Origin: Psettodes erumei
Taxonomy: Eukaryota > Chordata > Actinopteri > Pleuronectiformes > Psettodidae
NCBI GenBank assembly: GCA_016785225.1
Contig: JAFBJZ010000912.1
Coordinates: 930,001-994,000 of the forward strand
Reading direction: 5' to 3'
Length of the DNA stretch: 64,000 bases
Positions 1-10,541 of this stretch are shown piece after piece; positions within the stretch are counted from its first letter, which is position 1, and every line of letters begins with the position of its first letter. A model generated the notes under the pieces. The model was not told where the DNA came from and searched no databases. It worked only from the letters and a program-made list of their open reading frames with translations. The position numbers and the translations under genes are program-made.

Positions 1-359
1 AAAATCTGGCCAAACCCATCTGTCCCAGTTCACCACTGTGCAACCAGTGTGAGCAAACTTGAAACTCTGTCGCGGTGGTGAGCTACAAATGAGGACAAGC
101 CAACCCTGAAACAGCTAAAATTCAGTGTGAAATGGAAGGGGCATTAATGGGCTGACCCCAAACTTGCTGCTGTGTCCTTTGCTGATATTTTTACTGGATA
201 AAACACAGTGATGGCTATTTGTCTCACTACACTGCCCCGATGAGTGCATACACAAGCAAAAGGTCTATGTTTATAATTACTCTGGCTCACTGTAGACAAA
301 TGAGATCATTCACTGACGGTGGAGAATGACCCCATAATCGACTTCTCAAATTAGACTCC

Positions 360-540
360 TTTCCCTTACCTCCATCTGCCGACACCGAACTCCACTCGGA
401 CTCACTCTTTTGTATTCCACCGCCATCCTAAGTCATCCATTACTGAAGCCCGGGTGGCTTAATAAGAGAAATGGAGACATCTGTGCAGAAATAATGACTA
501 CTGACGGGGACTGCAAACGACACGTGCTGAGTGTGTGTGT
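360..540. other. Possible conserved non-coding element
   Basis: The block is unique in appearance and not simple repeat. It keeps several CpGs (around CCGACACCGAAC, CTCGGACTC, GACGGGGACTG, CGACACGTG) and has homeodomain-like TTAATAAG and TAATGAC cores. It has no open frame of note. The call is inference from composition. Confidence 0.2.
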
Positions 541-2264
541 GGGGGGGGCTACGCCAATTTTTCACTTTATTTGATTTTTAATTAAGAATTTCCTACAATA
601 GCACATGGACAAAACCGAGTACATAAGCAATTTATAAAACCATCTTTTTACTCCACTTTTTACTAAAAGAAGATGATGTAAATGCACAAAATTAAAACTG
701 AAATTAAAACCTGATTTAGAAATGGTATTCAACGATGACAGCAGCGAAAGCATTTCTTTGTTTGAAATATCTTCTGTTACATGATTGTTATTTACATGAG
801 GTCAAGAAGAACGATCGTGAGCTTAAGGTTTTTTGTGTTTTCTGCATTATTTAAATGACTCATAATTTGTGACAGAGGGACTTTATAACAGGCACATGAG
901 CACCTCTAACCTGATCAATCATCATACCAGGTGAATATCTGCAATTACTGTCTTTACTGTATGGCTCTTGCATTTCTACTATGCAATAAAACTGTCAAGT
1001 CCTCTCTAAAAAGTAAGATGTAAGTCATCCCTCCATGCCCCAGATAGAATACCAAAGTGATGGAACGAGGCTGGCTTTCTATGCTTCTGTTTTATATAAG
1101 ACTTTGCGTGCTGCAGGCAACCAGACTGCCTCGGATTTCCGATTTTGTGACACATAAAACTCTTATATCTTCTGAAAAAGAACAGATACATAAAGCAAAT
1201 GCTCTTTCATGTCTGGGAATACGACTGGTAATGGCAAATTGGCGTAAAATAAACAGGCAGAACCATTTGCTTTGGCTGTGTGATAAGACTCGGCCAAAGT
1301 CAAGGGGACAGTTTAAAGCGTGGCTGTAATAACGGAGAGGATGAATCTGCATGCAGGAAGAATGGCAATAATCCCTATTAGGTTTACACAGTCTGTCAGC
1401 CAGACAGTTATCTTGCCACTGTAGCAGTGAAGGATCTTGACTAGTTACTGCATTTCCATCTTCAGGGAGAATATCAGAGCTGCTTGTGAGCACACCTCAT
1501 GCACATCAAATAAGAGTCAGACTCGAATTGGATCCGACATAACGAGAGCACTGCAACAACCTGCTCCGATAAAGATCTGGGTTTCGCTCTGAAAACAACA
1601 AGACATACATCCATTTCAAATCACAACAAACACTCTGAGAGATTGGCTGATGGTCTGAATTCTACATTATACTGAATATACAACATGAAATTGCTCCATT
1701 AAAAAAATACTACAAAAAAACATGTCAGGCACTTGCAGGCGATCATCTATGGTATGAATTCATGCATTTCCATCTGGAGGGCTGCAATATGTTGCGTTTT
1801 ATGACTGAGTTATAAAGCAGCAGTAATCTGCGGCAGTTCGGCTAAATAAATCAATATATGCTGTAATGTTTAAGGCATGAATCTGTCTCTCATTTGTCAT
1901 GGCTAACAACAAGCGTGTGCCTCATTGCATGTTGGAGCCCTCCTGGAGATTGGGTCCTTGGCTTGTTATCATTCAGGCAGCGAACGCCTGAGTCCCTGAC
2001 CCAAATCTAAAATGACACATTTAAAATACACAGATTCAAAGTCAATCTGCTACTCACATTTTCAACGTGCCATGGCACGGTCACCCTGTCTGTGCTGGGT
2101 CTTGCAAATGTTGCTCGGAGAGTCAAAGTGGAGCTAAATGAGTGGAAACAAGCTCTCAAGGATGCAACAAATGTCAGTTACTTGAGTGGGGTCACAGTGG
2201 AAAAAGAATCAGGCCCAATTGAATCAATGGAGGTAGCAGCCCGGGGGAAATACAGTAGATCTTA

Positions 2265-2317
2265 AGAGTCAGTCGTCGATGCATCCTCAGCTTCAGGATG
2301 CATCGATGACTGACTCT
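2265..2317. repeat. Near-perfect inverted repeat (23-bp arms, 7-nt loop)
   Basis: The left arm 2265-2287 is complementary to the right arm 2295-2317 at every position except one G-T pair (2275/2307), which would be a G-U wobble in RNA. The loop is 2288-2294. It sits 24 bp before a (TG)20 tract. It is too short in stem plus loop for a typical vertebrate pre-miRNA. It may be a fossil palindrome from template switching or a piece of a foldback element. Confidence 0.9.
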
Positions 2318-2338
2318 CTTTCTCTATATATATGCACA

Positions 2339-2341
<3 letters not shown>

Positions 2342-2381
<40 letters not shown>
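2342..2381. repeat. (TG)20 microsatellite
   Basis: Uninterrupted TG dinucleotides. Such tracts are abundant in teleost genomes and often polymorphic. Confidence 0.97.
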
Positions 2382-2382
<1 letters not shown>

Positions 2383-4194
2383 AACCCATATACAGTTAAT
2401 TAAACATGAGCACAGTAATCTAAAAGGAATTTTGTTTGCTCTCAAAAGACCAAGAAAATGATATTCGCTAAGCTTCCTCAGCAGAGCTGGAGGTGGAGAC
2501 TCCTCACTGGGAAACATTGATTTCACTGTAATTTTGCCTTTAGGTGTCAGAAAAAATGCTGAGTAGTTGAACTAGCAAGCTGCTCTAACATTCTACATTA
2601 ATTCACTGCTTAGGTGTATATTAGCGCTGATTGGTCTTCCTGGGGTGAAAATATATGGCAAGGATAGAGACCAAGGTAATTTATAGCCACTCCTGCGGCA
2701 CAAGGACACAAAGCTGCGCTGAAAACATTTTTTATCTGTAGCGTTGCTGGGGTGAACGCTCTAACATGTTTTGCTACACCAAGTATCATTTCGTTCACCA
2801 GGATGAAATAAGCTGGAGATCTGCAAAAGGCTAACAAAGCAGGATGAATGTGCTGTATATTCAGAGGTATTTGTCACAGTGAGACACTGCAACAGCTCTT
2901 CAAGTCTGAGCTGGCCAAAATCACAGTGTGTCTTGTTTATTGGCACACAGCTTCACTGGATCCCTACAAGTCCACTGGCGCAATAAAGTGTCACTACATG
3001 ATATGTGAAATGTTCAAAGGCAGATGAAATGCTACAATAATTGCACTCATTTGCTAACACTGATTTAGCCAGACTACTGCATTTTGTACCACAGTTTACT
3101 TGATAACACCAATCACTGAGCACAAAATTGAATTCCATTATGGGATGTGAAATCATCAGCTGCACAGAGAAGCCTGATTTTGTGGACATTTTTTTTCCCC
3201 AACAGCCTCTGAATGGATGCTTCAATTGATCAAATATACAAATACATCTAGAAAGATGGGCTAACACTTTTTGATCAACAAAGCAAAAAGATGATCTATG
3301 AGGATATTTCCTGTTTTTCTGGACAGCTATATAAAAATGTTGCTGCCTGACGCTGCCTTTCCTGTCGCCTGAGGTGCAAGATTTGGCACACAGTCATTAC
3401 AAAAGATCTGCTCATGTATGCAGAACTAATGACACTCCTCTTTTCCCCTCGTTCTCCCATCCTCTCTACTCTAAACTCCTCTGGCCTAAATTTAGAGAAA
3501 GCAAGATCTCTGCATTTCAAGCGCTGGAGCAAAGAGAAGATAGGGCTGTGGTACTGTATAGTACTCTTAGAGGTGATTTGCCAGCTAATATGATGCTGAA
3601 AAATTTTGCGACTGTGAAGGTGTACTTTCTCATGTGGAGACCTTAAGGTATGACAGGCATCCCTGTGCTCCGTCTGAGCCTCCTGCATCTAATGAAGGAG
3701 ACATCTGTGTGTAATGCCAATGACAGAGGGAAAAAGAGGACAATTGGTGCCTAACGAAGACTGAGGTATTCTATGCGCTGCATTTTCTGTACCTAGCACC
3801 TATTGTTTTTTCAATTGCTCCCATGATGTCCATCTGTCTCTACAAGACTGTGCCACATAGCTGACACTGTGGCAACTAGGAGCAACTTCAAACTTTAAAC
3901 AAACTTAATATGACCAGTAATCACTTAAGACTGGTGTAGTTATTTTGTGAGGGAGGTTATTTAATTTCCAACTTAATAAATTATTAATTCAGTGAATACA
4001 AATGTTGCATTTCTCTGCATCTTGTCTGTGTCATAAACACCTTATGCAAAATCCAACTTTCAGTCCAAAGGCCGTCTGATTCAAAGTCCAAAGACAATGG
4101 TGTGGGAGAACATACCAACCCACAGCATTTGAGGGACGTACCTCCAAATCTCCTGCTCTATTACCTCAACCCTCTAGAGTGAAACACAGCAGCT

Positions 4195-4400
4195 CCATAT
4201 TCCAGTTGATCTGCAACATGAGCTAATGAGCTCAGAGGCGCTACGCAGCACGGCTGGGAAATCGAAGCAACCGGGGAGAGACGTGTAAATTACAGCGATC
4301 TCCCATGACGATCTGCCGGACAAAGGCAGGCGCATGGAGATATTTTACCAAGCAGGTCAGCAGATCTGCATCAAGGTCCCAGCGATCTATACGGGATGCT
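4195..4400. other. Possible conserved non-coding element in the tspan9 intron
   Basis: The segment has an unusual density of CpG for intronic DNA (GGCGCTACGCAGCACGG, ATCGAAGCAACCGGGG, GACGTG, CAGCGATC, TGACGATC, GCCGG). It includes AT-rich TGTAAATTACAG and GCTAATTATAAG cores. There is no repeat signature or coding frame. Retained CpGs in AT-rich surroundings suggest constraint, but only alignment to other fish could show it. Confidence 0.3.
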
Positions 4401-6714
4401 AATTATAAGACTTGAAATGATTAAAATGCATATAAATGTAGTGATTTTCTGTGTCTGTGATCTTATGTGAATGTTTCATTAAGATTAAAAGCCACACTCT
4501 AAGGGAAGGCACTCTTTGATGAAAGAAATGTCTTGAAATTTGAACATATTATAAAGTATAAATTTTTGATCTAGATATGGATGACTCTAAAGACATACTA
4601 TATGTCTATTAATATTGACCAGCAGAGGTGCACCCATGCATGCCTTCATATTGATTAAATCACCTCTGAATGCCTATCCTATCATGGCTGGAGGCTTAGA
4701 AATTAGGTGAATAGATCGGCTGAGGTTGGTGCTGCATTCTGCCAAACTCAAAGCCAATTCAAGAGCCAGAGCCTTCCACGGTGAACCAATGGGATTAAAT
4801 GCATGCGACAGCACAGCATAAACAGCTTGTTTCACCATCTTGCTCAGCCCTCATCTGTTTTCCTGTGCCCCAGCCCCTGTTTCACCTGGCAGTGACTGAT
4901 GGAGTTCAGCTGTGCCTCTTGTCAGAATGAGGAAAAAGAAAAAGGAGGGAAAAAAGAGAAAAGTTTGTTACAATACACACTCTCTTGAGCCATAAAAGAC
5001 GACTGAATTTTTCATGTGCCGATATGGAGAATGAGAAACAGGCAAATTGCTTCAGCACCTTAGATGGCACTCCCAGGGGAAAGGGGCAGCTTGTAGGAAA
5101 CACTTTGTGGAACTCCGTTCTAGCAGACACAGACACTCCCATACACTCTCACTCCTTACAAAACCACCTCGAGTCTGTCAATAACTCTTCTCTTTGTAGC
5201 ATCAGAGCGTGGGTACATTTGAAACCTTAAATGTCAAAGTCAGTGATTAAATCGATGGGAAAACTAATCTTCTGTTGCCTTAGACCAAGTGGCTTATAAA
5301 TCCTGCAGCAATCCCCTAAGTAAGCACAGGGTTTCATGAATGCTAAACACATTTGGTTTCTCTCCACTAACAAAAGGAGTGGCTTTGATACTACCACCTC
5401 TCTTGTACTTGTAGGACAAGAGTGCTGAGCTGACACTTTTCTTTTAAATATGAATATCAAATGAGGCTTTAGCTTTTGATATGGTATGATAATGGCACAG
5501 CCGGGATGGGCCCGTTTAGCTGCTATACAACCTATCTCTAACCAAGGAAACAAGCTTGTTTGTGATGTTGCTTGAGTTTTGGCTGCATAAATCTTTGTGT
5601 TGTGTTTTCAAGCCTTTTTTTTATTTTATCCTTTTACTCTTCCGAAGTGCTTAGTATCACGGGGCAAGATAAGTGAGTACAGCAGTGGACAATAAATTGA
5701 ATCTTGAATGGGAGAGATTAACAGAGGAGGCTGCGAAGAGAGGACACACTGCAGAGTAAGAGGCTGAAATCCATGCTCCCAGCAGGAACACCAGCACTGA
5801 TATGTTCACACAGTTGACACCTATAGAATTTAGCATCAATTACCCAATCAGGCTGGTCAAACAGTCATTGGGTGAGCGTGTGTGAGAGAGCACAACAAAT
5901 CCCCCTCCCTATAAACCGTATACTTAATTACAAATTGTCACAGTACAAAGGCCATTTGCTTTGACGATTGTTGGCTTGAGCACAGAGTTGTCCGAAGGAG
6001 CCGTGTTCTCAATCCTTAAATCGCACCACCCAATACTGCCCTAATCTGCCCGAAACTCCCCCCGCAGCTCAGATTTTTCTAATCCCATATAAGAAGGAGG
6101 AGCCAGATGGTCATGAACAACTGCTAGGGGTGCTGAGGATGAACGCATGTATGAAGATGCCTGGAGTGCCTGTCGCTGTTTACCTTGTGCTTCAAGTTAC
6201 CACTGTAAGCTCCTGTGGAGCGGGTGGTGTGTGGGTGGTGAGTGCATTTCCCAGGGATGGCTGTTATGTGTGCGCATGTATGGCAAGTGTTCTTGCGCAT
6301 GTTTGCACAGCCAGAGAGAAGAGACCCCCTGCCGTACCTGGTGTCGGGTTACCGTGGCGCACCATTCCCCCTTCAGTCTTGAGATGAGATGTCAAGAGCT
6401 TCAGAGGCAAACCTCTCTACAGTAACCTTGTGATTCCTGGAGTGTCAGAGGTGATCAGAGTGGTCCCAGGGGTGTCAAGATACATCATTCCTCTCACCCC
6501 TGCCTATCTCTGACTCAGGGTGCTCTGTCTCGACCCCTCGCTGGTGAGTGAATCCTTTATTCCCAGCTCTAACCTTCAACTCGGCACAGTGCTGCCCCAG
6601 AATCCAGCACGCCAGTCAAACAGCTGCCAATGAGCCTCCAGCTGTCACATTCTGATGGACTGAGACCCACCAGTCACACGTGGCATCATAACCCACACAT
6701 CAGCCCAATCTCCT

Positions 6715-6880
6715 CCCATGGAACACTGATTAAACTGTTATTAAAATGATTGAGTGCCGCAAAGAAAACAAGAGGATCAATCTGCGGGAACAGAGGGGAA
6801 TATGAATGGTGGGTGTTCATTAAGTGAACATTACCAGAATAAAAATTTAATTATTGCACAGCAGGGGATGCACTGCGCTG
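6715..6880. other. Possible conserved non-coding element
   Basis: AT-rich unique sequence with several homeodomain-type cores (TGATTAAAC, TTATTAAAATGATTGAG, CATTAAGTG, TTTAATTATTG) and few repeats. No coding frame is apparent. The call rests on composition alone. Confidence 0.2.
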
Positions 6881-8721
6881 GGCATAGTCCGTAGCCACTT
6901 AAGGTCCCCATCCATTGCACACACACACACACACAAAAACACATTTGCACACATGATGACAGAGAGTACTCAAATCTCCCACAAAAGGGAGAGCTTCTGC
7001 ACTCTCTCAGTGCATATCCATGGAGGCCAATGAGCTAGACACCACAGGAATCAGAGGCCACCATGAAATCCAAAGCCTCTTTTCCATCTCCTTATTAGTG
7101 GTGTGTGGCAGCCGGTTATTAGCGGTGGGGTTTTGCCACTGAAAAGGGTTAAACACAAATTGAGCCTGGGAAGAACCTGGGAAGTAAACGCCTTCACACA
7201 AATCCTATGCGAATACCCCTCAAGAGGATAGTGGATCATAATGACCTCATGACCTCTGCTAAAGGTTCTCCTATAGCCGAGGCAGCTTCTGATCTATAAC
7301 ATGAGCCAAGCTGGCAGGAAGTGTCACGCAGGTAACTAATGGTGTCATTCTGTCAGTGTAGTCTAAGAAGACCCTGATCTATCATATTTAGCCACTTGTG
7401 CAATAAAAAAGCCTGTTTCTTCAGTTTAAATGACACTTTCAATAAGAGAAAACATTAATTTTGTAATGAGTGACCGTTGATTGATCACTTTCCCAGTGAT
7501 TGATACAGGAAACTGCTTAAAATTGCCAGCCGTAATTCAAACAGCAGTGATGTCAAGGCCTGAGGACTTTCTTGCACTTCTCATATACTGACTGATTTCA
7601 AAAGGGTCATTCACATCAAGGTAAATGATATACGCGGATATGTCTGCATTAATGAATCTAATATAAGCTAGGCTTTTCTGACCATTTCATTCCATTATAC
7701 AAACATTTACATTAAGGAGCAGCACATAGAAGATCCGATGAGCCAATTCACCATCTTTGCCTTTGCTTCTGCCTCAGTGGATGGAGTAATAATATGAGGT
7801 TGATATGGAGATGTTTCCCTGAAGCAGCAGAGACCTTCCCTGCTTCTTCCAGATGGAGGTTGGCCACTGGCGGAGCTGTCCGCTTTCATATATGGAGGGA
7901 GACGATGAGACAGATCTTGCTTTGTGTGGTGCATGTGGACGTGTGTGTGTTTTAAATGCTGGTCCACTTCGCGGCTGAGCTCCAACTAATGCCGGCTCCG
8001 GTCGCCTACCAATGTGCCCCAATAAGCAGGGTTCACAACCCAGTGTCGTGGTGGGCTGTGGTTTGAAGGGTCCCCAGTGTTTGGATATTTTTACGCTTCA
8101 CGCTTCGCTGCATCCAAACAAAAGACTTGGCCCCATAACCCATAAGCCCTATAATCCATTCTGTAAACATCCAAGGGATACCTACTTTTACACATGCCCA
8201 TGCATTGGTACCAATTAGAGCCTGCCACAAACTGTCCAGGGTTCTCTGAGTGAAATCTATCTGAGAGTAGATTGGGAACAAAACACAGACTCCCTTTTCT
8301 CTATTATTACTGTAATTACATCATTTAACACAGATAATTGCATCATCAAATACAGATAATAACAACAGTTAAAGTTATCCTGGACTTTGGCTGTAATTAT
8401 TAACATTTTCTATACAACTGATCATACTTTTACCCGAGGACATGCTGTAGACATTTCATTAAAGGAGTAAATACTAATATGAAGCACACAAATCAGATCA
8501 TCTCCCCCAGAATCACTTGAAACCCTGACTGACCAACCTCCGCTCACTCCCCCTTGGTGCATATTGTGTCGCTCATCAATGTAATGGCAGTGAAGAGGGA
8601 TATTCTGTTTCACTCGCATACCACAAGCGGCATTTCAACTTCATGTTCACTGTAAATCATAAATCATCTGAATGAGTGACCCGAATGAACCCACGTTCCC
8701 CCTTACCACCACAATCCAGCT

Positions 8722-8751
8722 CCCACCCCCCAAACCCCCACCTCACCCCCC
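8722..8751 (-). other. G-quadruplex motif on the minus (coding) strand
   Basis: The plus strand has C runs at 8722-8724, 8726-8731, 8735-8739 and 8746-8751. The minus strand therefore has four G runs of three or more, with loops of 6, 3 and 1 nt. This fits the usual intramolecular G4 pattern. It lies about 285 bp inside the intron that follows the first tspan9 coding exon and would be in the pre-mRNA. Confidence 0.8.
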
Positions 8752-9036
8752 TCAGAAGTCACATACAAAAGGAGACCTGGTGCAATGCCACTGACTCTGT
8801 CATTACATCCAGGAATAGCAACATGCACAGAGAGGAACAGGCATAAACACCCTGATGTAATAATTAGAAACACATTATTGCACTGACAACCATCACTTTG
8901 CCATAATGTTTCCTGATGAACATTTAAAAAAAAATTATCACCCACTGAGCCTTCACAATAGCTATCATAACATTAGCTAAATGAGTGTGAACATGCATGA
9001 TGAGGAAAACATTAAGATAAATAATGAGCCACTTAC

Positions 9037-9099
9037 CCAGAAGATGAGATTGAAGATGAACATCATATACTTCAAGCAGCAGAGGCAGCCTCTTGCCAT
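9037..9099 (-). CDS. tspan9: First canonical coding exon of a tetraspanin-9-like gene (partial gene)
   Basis: Translating the minus strand from the ATG at 9099 gives 21 residues beginning MARGCLCCLKYMMF and ending NLIFW. The exon is followed at once by GTAAGT (9036-9031), a consensus splice donor in phase 0. From memory of the family, this is almost identical to the start of vertebrate TSPAN9. It comprises a short cytoplasmic tail, the juxtamembrane cysteines C5, C7 and C8 that are palmitoylated in tetraspanins, and the first half of transmembrane helix 1. Tetraspanins are four-pass membrane scaffolds that organise integrins and other receptors into microdomains; TSPAN9 is best known from platelets. 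The remaining roughly 220 residues (large extracellular loop with the CCG motif, helices 2-4) are not in the window, so the next exon lies more than 9 kb away to the left. TSPAN4 is the closest alternative, but its N-terminus fits less well. Which teleost paralogue (a or b) this is cannot be told. Confidence 0.9.
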
Positions 9100-9405
9100 G
9101 TTGCACTTCTTGAATTCTAAAAGGAACACAAATGATAGATCCAGGTAAAAGACTACGTATTTGCTGCCTTTGGGCGAGCTGTGCTTGTTCGTGGACTTGT
9201 CTCCTGTGCTGGCGTCCGCTGCCGCTCCAGCCTGCCCCTGCTGTGCGTTTTTGCGCGACCCCGTAGAGCCGTAGAATGCACCGGCAGTGAACCCGCGGCC
9301 GCCAAATGGGCGGCCAGACGTGGAGGCTTGAGCAAAGTCGGAGTCACGGCTATCTACAGAGGGGCTACGGTGAATGGCTGACTCCTCACTGCTGGACTTC
9401 TCCAT
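9100..9405 (-). CDS. tspan9: In-frame N-terminal extension of tspan9 (alternative 5' coding region)
   Basis: The canonical frame continues upstream without a stop for 102 codons to an ATG at 9405. The first 80 residues are hydrophilic and low in complexity: MEKSSSEESAIHRSPSVDSR, then Gly/Arg and Ala/Gln stretches, ending near SSPKGSKY. Their codons are GC-rich with many CpGs, unlike the AT-rich surroundings, which supports coding. Residues 83-98 (9106-9159) are hydrophobic (VVFYLDLSFVFLLEF) and overlap a polypyrimidine tract and acceptor at 9117/9118, so this part is intron sequence in transcripts that use that acceptor. If translated through, the product would be a tetraspanin with a Ser-rich cytoplasmic tail and an extra hydrophobic segment before helix 1. 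The bases before the ATG (AGAGC, then ATGG) are an acceptable Kozak context. I do not recognise the extension. Length alone is not significant here; frame, composition and the upstream promoter-like region are the support. Confidence 0.5.
9117..9132 (-). other. Splice acceptor just upstream of the canonical tspan9 ATG
   Basis: On the minus strand a pyrimidine-rich run, TTTGTGTTCCTTTTAG, ends at 9117. An exon starting at 9116 would carry a 17-nt leader (AATTCAAGAAGTGCAAC) directly before the ATG at 9099. This is the arrangement expected for a first coding exon that receives distant untranslated leader exons. It competes with the reading in which this DNA is coding sequence for the N-terminal extension. 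Confidence 0.55.
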
Positions 9406-9515
9406 GCTCTAGGGCTGCAGCTGCTGTTGAAGGGCTTCCTGACGCACAGTCTACCATAGTCTCTGAGGTGACAGGACAGAACAACTTGCCCTCCAAATCT
9501 CCAGTGCTTCACACT

Positions 9516-9733
9516 CTGAAGCAAAAAAAGGACAAGAAGCCTCACAGAAACACAGTTACATCCACTTCAAAGTGCACAACTGGATCAGAAAGTCTCCACT
9601 ATGGAAGTGAGTAGAACTGCACTGCTCAGGCACCTCTGTCAGGCTTAAGTGTCTTCTGCTGGCTCCTGCTGTCTTGCTGTGATAGTCCTGAAGTAGCTGT
9701 GCAGAAGGGTCCTGTGAGGAGCATTACCCTCAC
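9516..9733 (-). other. Predicted 218-bp intron in the 5' region of tspan9
   Basis: The donor on the minus strand reads TCATAAG then GTGAGG (exon ends at 9734). The acceptor reads CTTGTCCTTTTTTTGCTTCAG ending at 9516, with a strong polypyrimidine tract. Removing the intron joins the leader exon to an exon that carries the ATG at 9405. Both sites follow consensus and the length is normal for a small fish intron. The prediction rests on splice signals only. Confidence 0.45.
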
Positions 9734-10200
9734 CTTATGACAGGACTGCCTTTCCGGGTAGAAGGTACACCACTCCTCCTATCCCCTCCTGTAATATCAC
9801 TCTCCTCCTGAGCTGCTTATTGCTGTGTCGGGTTGCTCCAGTGGGAGTGAGACCCCAGTGAGTCCCAGCTGCTCCACTTCCACCTTCTATTGCTGACCTG
9901 GTAACTTTTCTCTCCTACACACTCTGCCCTCCTCTTTCCACTGCTCTGCTCCTTCTTCTGTCCTCCTCCTCTCTGTGTGCTCTGATGCGCTCTGTCTTCC
10001 CTTGCTCTGTCTCCAGCTCTCTCTTTCTCAGTGTGCCTGTCTTCTCCAGTGTAACATTCTGTGCTCAGAGGCTCAGACCTCCGCACTGGCTGTGCTCTGC
10101 TCTCTCAATAGCAGTGCTCTGGCTGATGCGCTATTATCGGCAGACGCAACTAACGGGCATTCCCTATCTCCCAGCAAGAGCGCTGCCCTCCTCCCCCAGC
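9734..10200 (-). other. Predicted 5' untranslated leader exon of the extended tspan9 transcript
   Basis: The DNA between the promoter-like region and the donor at 9733 is purine-rich on the minus strand (many GAGAG, AGCAG and GGAGGA runs). It is relatively rich in CpG for this window and free of transposon sequence. Teleost brain-expressed genes often have leaders of this kind. The right boundary is a guess because no initiator is clear. Short overlapping open frames here do not look like real proteins. Confidence 0.35.
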
Positions 10201-10203
10201 TCG

Positions 10204-10236
10204 CTCTCTCCCTCTCTCTCTCTCTCTCTTTCTCCC
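10204..10236. repeat. (CT)n pyrimidine tract next to the tspan9 promoter
   Basis: An almost pure CT run on the plus strand (GA on the minus strand) lies between the GC box and the proposed leader exon. GA/CT tracts near promoters can bind GAGA-type factors and can form triplex DNA. Whether this one does so is inference. Confidence 0.85.
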
Positions 10237-10345
10237 CTTAGCCCCTCCCCACTGCTGAGCACACGGCCAATGCAGCAGCTGCAGCCAGACCTGAGCTCCT
10301 CCTCTCCACTCCCTGTGTCTTTAATAAGCCCAGCACTGTGTTTGC
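10236..10345 (-). promoter_or_regulatory. Candidate TATA-less promoter of the extended tspan9 transcript
   Basis: Read on the minus strand, the segment has an AT-rich element CTTATTAAAG (10328-10319), an inverted CCAAT box (ATTGG, 10271-10267) and a GC box GGGGAGGGGC (10250-10241). The CT/GA tract and the GA-rich leader follow. The order and spacing suit a CCAAT/GC-box promoter reading toward the ATG at 9405. There is no consensus TATA box at the right distance, and CpG density is modest, so it is not a large CpG island. Confidence 0.4.
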
Positions 10346-10501
10346 TTTGACTATACATGTTCAGCAATTTCATCTCTGCTGTCAAGGGAATTGAGGGGCC
10401 AGAGATGAGTTCAACAAAATAAAACAAACAAACAAAGTAAAAAAAAAGAACTGTCAAGGTAATTGTAGATAAGTAACGGGCTGTGTGTGGAGTAACAACG
10501 A

Positions 10502-10541
10502 GTGTGTGTATGTGTGTGTGTGTGTCTGAGAGAGAGAGAGA
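10502..10541. repeat. Compound (TG)n(GA)n microsatellite
   Basis: TG repeats with one TA interruption (10502-10525), followed within two bases by a GA run (10528-10541). Confidence 0.9.

Larger units (their letters stand above)
1..9030 (-). other. Intronic sequence downstream of the first tspan9 coding exon
   Basis: No later tetraspanin exon (helix 1 end to helix 2, or the CCG-containing loop) can be found on the minus strand here, so this is taken as one large intron continuing past the left edge. It contains the hairpin at 2265-2317, a (TG)20 tract at 2342-2381, a short (CA)8 at 6918-6934 and a G-quadruplex motif at 8722-8751. It also holds several non-repetitive blocks that keep CpGs (about 360-540, 4195-4400 and 6715-6880) and may be conserved non-coding elements. 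Short open frames here look random. Confidence 0.6.

Noticed and set aside
340..372. Possible splice donor GTAAGG on the minus strand at the left edge (tspan9 exon 3?)
   Set aside because: The upstream sequence does not encode any tetraspanin segment and no pyrimidine-rich acceptor precedes it.
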